Source of the DNA: an uncultured Paracoccaceae bacterium
GTDB taxonomy: Bacteria; Pseudomonadota; Alphaproteobacteria; Rhodobacterales; Rhodobacteraceae
Reading direction: 5' to 3'
Assembly: GCA_947498415.1 (NCBI GenBank)
Contig: CANMKB010000001.1
Coordinates: forward strand, 558,001 to 622,000
DNA length: 64,000 nt
A program made the position numbers and the translations under genes. Below the pieces are notes generated by a model. That model saw only the letters and a program-made list of their open reading frames with translations. It was not told the origin of the DNA and did not search any database. Below are positions 62,110 through 64,000 of this stretch, piece by piece (the first letter of the stretch is position 1; each line of letters starts with the position of its first letter).

Positions 62110-64000
62110 TGCCTAGCGCTCCCCTCTATAAGGTCCCCGCAGGGTCGGAGCTTGTCCTCGATCACGTGCGTTGGCGTGTGATTGGCAAGGACGCTGACAG
62201 TTATGCTGTGGAGAGCATTGACAATGGGGAGTGCTGTTCGCTCTCATTTGAGCGTGTAGATACGGCCCTCGCGGCCAACGATGCTCAGCTGAGCACACCA
62301 GCGGCGTTGGAACTTCGCAAGGAGCTGTTGGCTTATACAGGCGGGATTGAAAGTACCGATCAGTTACCGGACCAAGAGCGGCAGGATATTCGTGCCAGGA
62401 CTGGGCTAGCTGAGGCGATGCGCGAACTCGAAGAAGAAGGCCAAAAGCTAACACAGAGATATCTGAATCGTCGTGATGTCAGAGCTCGTTTGAAATCATC
62501 GGCCCGTTCTCTAGCTAATGACCCGCACCTCTTTCACGGCGTTTATATTGGCAGGGCAAGTTCACCCCATTCTTTGCCGAATGGTCGCTCTCTGCAGGAG
62601 ATGTATCGTCGCTACATGAAGTTTGATCGTAATCCGGTTGTGTTGTTACGCAAGCATCATGCGAAAGGACCGCAGGGAAGTTCGGGTTGCAGGCTTACAG
62701 AATTGCAGGAACAGTTTATCGAATATGTTCTAAATATTATGGCGAAGGAACATCAAACGAAGCTTTCAAAAACCTACGAGTGGTCGGTGTCCGTCTGGGA
62801 AACAGATTCCGAAATGATGCTCAAAAATTTTGTGGCGCCTTCATTGACGACGGTTCGGGCAAGGTACAATGCCAGCAACCTTGTAACCCGAGAAGCTGGT
62901 CGCAATGGGATCAAATATGCACGCAACAAGTTCGGTGCAGGGTCAACCGATGTCCGTGCTTTGAAATACGGTCAACGTGTTGCGACTGATCAAGTCTACC
63001 TTTCCATCTTTACCAATGATCAAGGCAACGTCGATTTCAGGCCGCTGGCCAAAGCGGACATAGACACTGAACTGGCACAGAATGAGATTTGTCGGCTGTG
63101 GTTGCATGTTATGTTTGACGTCGCAACACGTATGCCACTGGCATGGGTCTTGACTGAAACGGCTGACTCAGACGCACAAAGGCAGCTGCTTAGAATGGCA
63201 ACCAGCGATAAGAAGCGTGAGAAATTGCGTTATGGCTGCGTGAAAGATCCAGCGCCTGCGGTAGGCCTATCTCTCGTTCAATCTGACAACGGGACCGCAA
63301 CTCGGAATGCGAAAATCTATCAAAGTGAACTTGGAATAGGAACGTCGATCATGATGGGACGCACCTATCACTCGTCGGACAATCCTTTCGTTGAAAGTGC
63401 AATTGGTACCTTACAATGGGAAGTTTTGAACTTTCTTCCAGGATACACAGGCAGTCGGCCAGGCGAGTTAAGCGCTTACGATGGAAAGAAAAAAGCCACG
63501 CTAACCAAAGATAATCTCATGGGGATTATTACGCGATATTTCGTTGACGAATACCCTTTCCGAAAGCACTCAGGCACAGGTATGTACGGCGCGATGCCAG
63601 TCCAGAAATTGGATGAGGCTATTGAGATTTATGGTGGTATTGACGCTCCTGATCCAATTGCTCGACGTCTGCATCTGGGTGAAAAAGACACCGTAACCAC
63701 GAGCTCAGAGGGTGTTCGCGTTTACGGCATTTGGTACAATTCAACTGAGCTGCAGCGTTTTGCGGCGGGTGTGTCCAAGAATGTGACCGTATGCCTTGAT
63801 CCTGACGATCTGCGCGAAGTTACAATTTTTAGTCAGGATACGAAGGTCGTTATGACCGCGCAGTTAAGAATGACTGTCTTTGCGGATATGACATTGGCCG
63901 AGGCAATAAACCTGCAGCGCCAAACGGCTGAGCGTAATCCTGAAAAGCGTCTAATGTATGAGCAGCACCTCAAGGACGAGAGGGCCCGTCGAGCTAAAGA
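62109..64000 (+). CDS. TnsB/Mu-type DDE transposase, 3' partial
   Basis: An open frame from ATG 62109 to the right edge, missing from the ORF track because no stop lies in the window. N-terminal DNA-binding helices (about 1-240) are followed by an integrase-core catalytic domain: ATDQVYLSIF (Asp294), VQSDNGTATR (Asp393) and DNPFVESAIGTL (Glu429), with exactly 35 residues between the last two, a DD35E triad. FDVATRMPLAWVLT is the family beta-strand. The following region (FAAGVSKNVTVCLDPDDLREVTIF) is a Mu-transposase C-terminal barrel. It breaks and joins DNA ends together with TnsA. Confidence 0.9.
   Translation, partial: MPSAPLYKVPAGSELVLDHVRWRVIGKDADSYAVESIDNGECCSLSFERVDTALAANDAQLSTPAALELRKELLAYTGGIESTDQLPDQERQDIRARTGLAEAMRELEEEGQKLTQRYLNRRDVRARLKSSARSLANDPHLFHGVYIGRASSPHSLPNGRSLQEMYRRYMKFDRNPVVLLRKHHAKGPQGSSGCRLTELQEQFIEYVLNIMAKEHQTKLSKTYEWSVSVWETDSEMMLKNFVAPSLTTVRARYNASNLVTREAGRNGIKYARNKFGAGSTDVRALKYGQRVATDQVYLSIFTNDQGNVDFRPLAKADIDTELAQNEICRLWLHVMFDVATRMPLAWVLTETADSDAQRQLLRMATSDKKREKLRYGCVKDPAPAVGLSLVQSDNGTATRNAKIYQSELGIGTSIMMGRTYHSSDNPFVESAIGTLQWEVLNFLPGYTGSRPGELSAYDGKKKATLTKDNLMGIITRYFVDEYPFRKHSGTGMYGAMPVQKLDEAIEIYGGIDAPDPIARRLHLGEKDTVTTSSEGVRVYGIWYNSTELQRFAAGVSKNVTVCLDPDDLREVTIFSQDTKVVMTAQLRMTVFADMTLAEAINLQRQTAERNPEKRLMYEQHLKDERARRAK

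Noticed and set aside
1-64000. CRISPR arrays, rRNA genes or a plasmid/phage origin
   Set aside because: No regular repeat-spacer array, no rRNA sequence, and no iteron or replication gene was seen in the window.

Overview
The window looks like chromosomal DNA of a marine alphaproteobacterium of the Rhodobacteraceae (Roseobacter group). The signs are a PetP/PetR-type MarR and response-regulator pair, the order xseB-ispA-dxs, an HU gene, a moderate GC content by eye, and many ATGA, TAATG and TGATG gene overlaps. The species cannot be told from the sequence.

Left part (1-22320) is mostly ordinary core genome. It holds a hydantoinase/oxoprolinase that runs off the left edge, msrBA (methionine sulfoxide repair), a molybdopterin oxidoreductase with a MocR-type regulator, HU, a coupled amn-ade purine salvage pair, small conserved proteins, the xseB-ispA-dxs isoprenoid operon preceded by a deacetylase-family gene, petPR, ilvE, an EamA transporter, aroC with an HD hydrolase, and tRNA-Arg(CCT).

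Accessory part A (22322-27460) begins directly after the tRNA. It carries a DUF4297/Cap4-type nuclease gene and an SMC/Rad50-like ATPase gene with a CxxC hook. This resembles a two-gene Lamassu or ABC-3C anti-phage system. A zinc-ribbon protein of unknown role follows. No integrase or second attachment site was seen.

Metal and transport part (27458-42366) has an L,D-transpeptidase lipoprotein, a PhnCDE-like importer coupled to a diheme peroxidase and divergent from mntR across a DtxR-type palindrome, and a cobalamin-riboswitch-controlled cbtBA unit. Next comes a large island around one MerR regulator. Three outward promoters there have the 19-bp spacers typical of MerR targets and share related dyads. 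They drive a CDF transporter, an SCO-DsbB-DsbA-PCuAC-SCO periplasmic module, and a transglutaminase-like plus CDF pair.

The most unusual cluster (42737-54087) is a tightly overlapping nine-gene minus-strand operon: LuxE-like acyl-protein synthetase, IscU-like scaffold, cysteine desulfurase, fatty-acyl-AMP ligase, acyl carrier protein, flavoprotein monooxygenase, MMPL/RND exporter, LolA-like lipoprotein-sorting protein and an outer-membrane barrel. A membrane-anchored LuxR-type regulator lies upstream. The set suggests an acyl product, possibly sulfur-containing, that is made and moved to the outer membrane. It has no ketosynthase, luciferase or LuxC.

Right part (54100-64000) is mobile DNA. 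There is an Xre/MbcA antitoxin broken by one in-frame amber codon, four direct repeats of a TTTGCGAAAAA core that may be transposon-end binding sites, a soluble FtsH-like AAA-M41 protease with a small partner gene, TniQ, a stand-alone transposase-type zinc ribbon, a TnsA-like nuclease and a DD35E TnsB/Mu-type transposase cut by the right edge. Together these suggest one end of a Tn7-like element.
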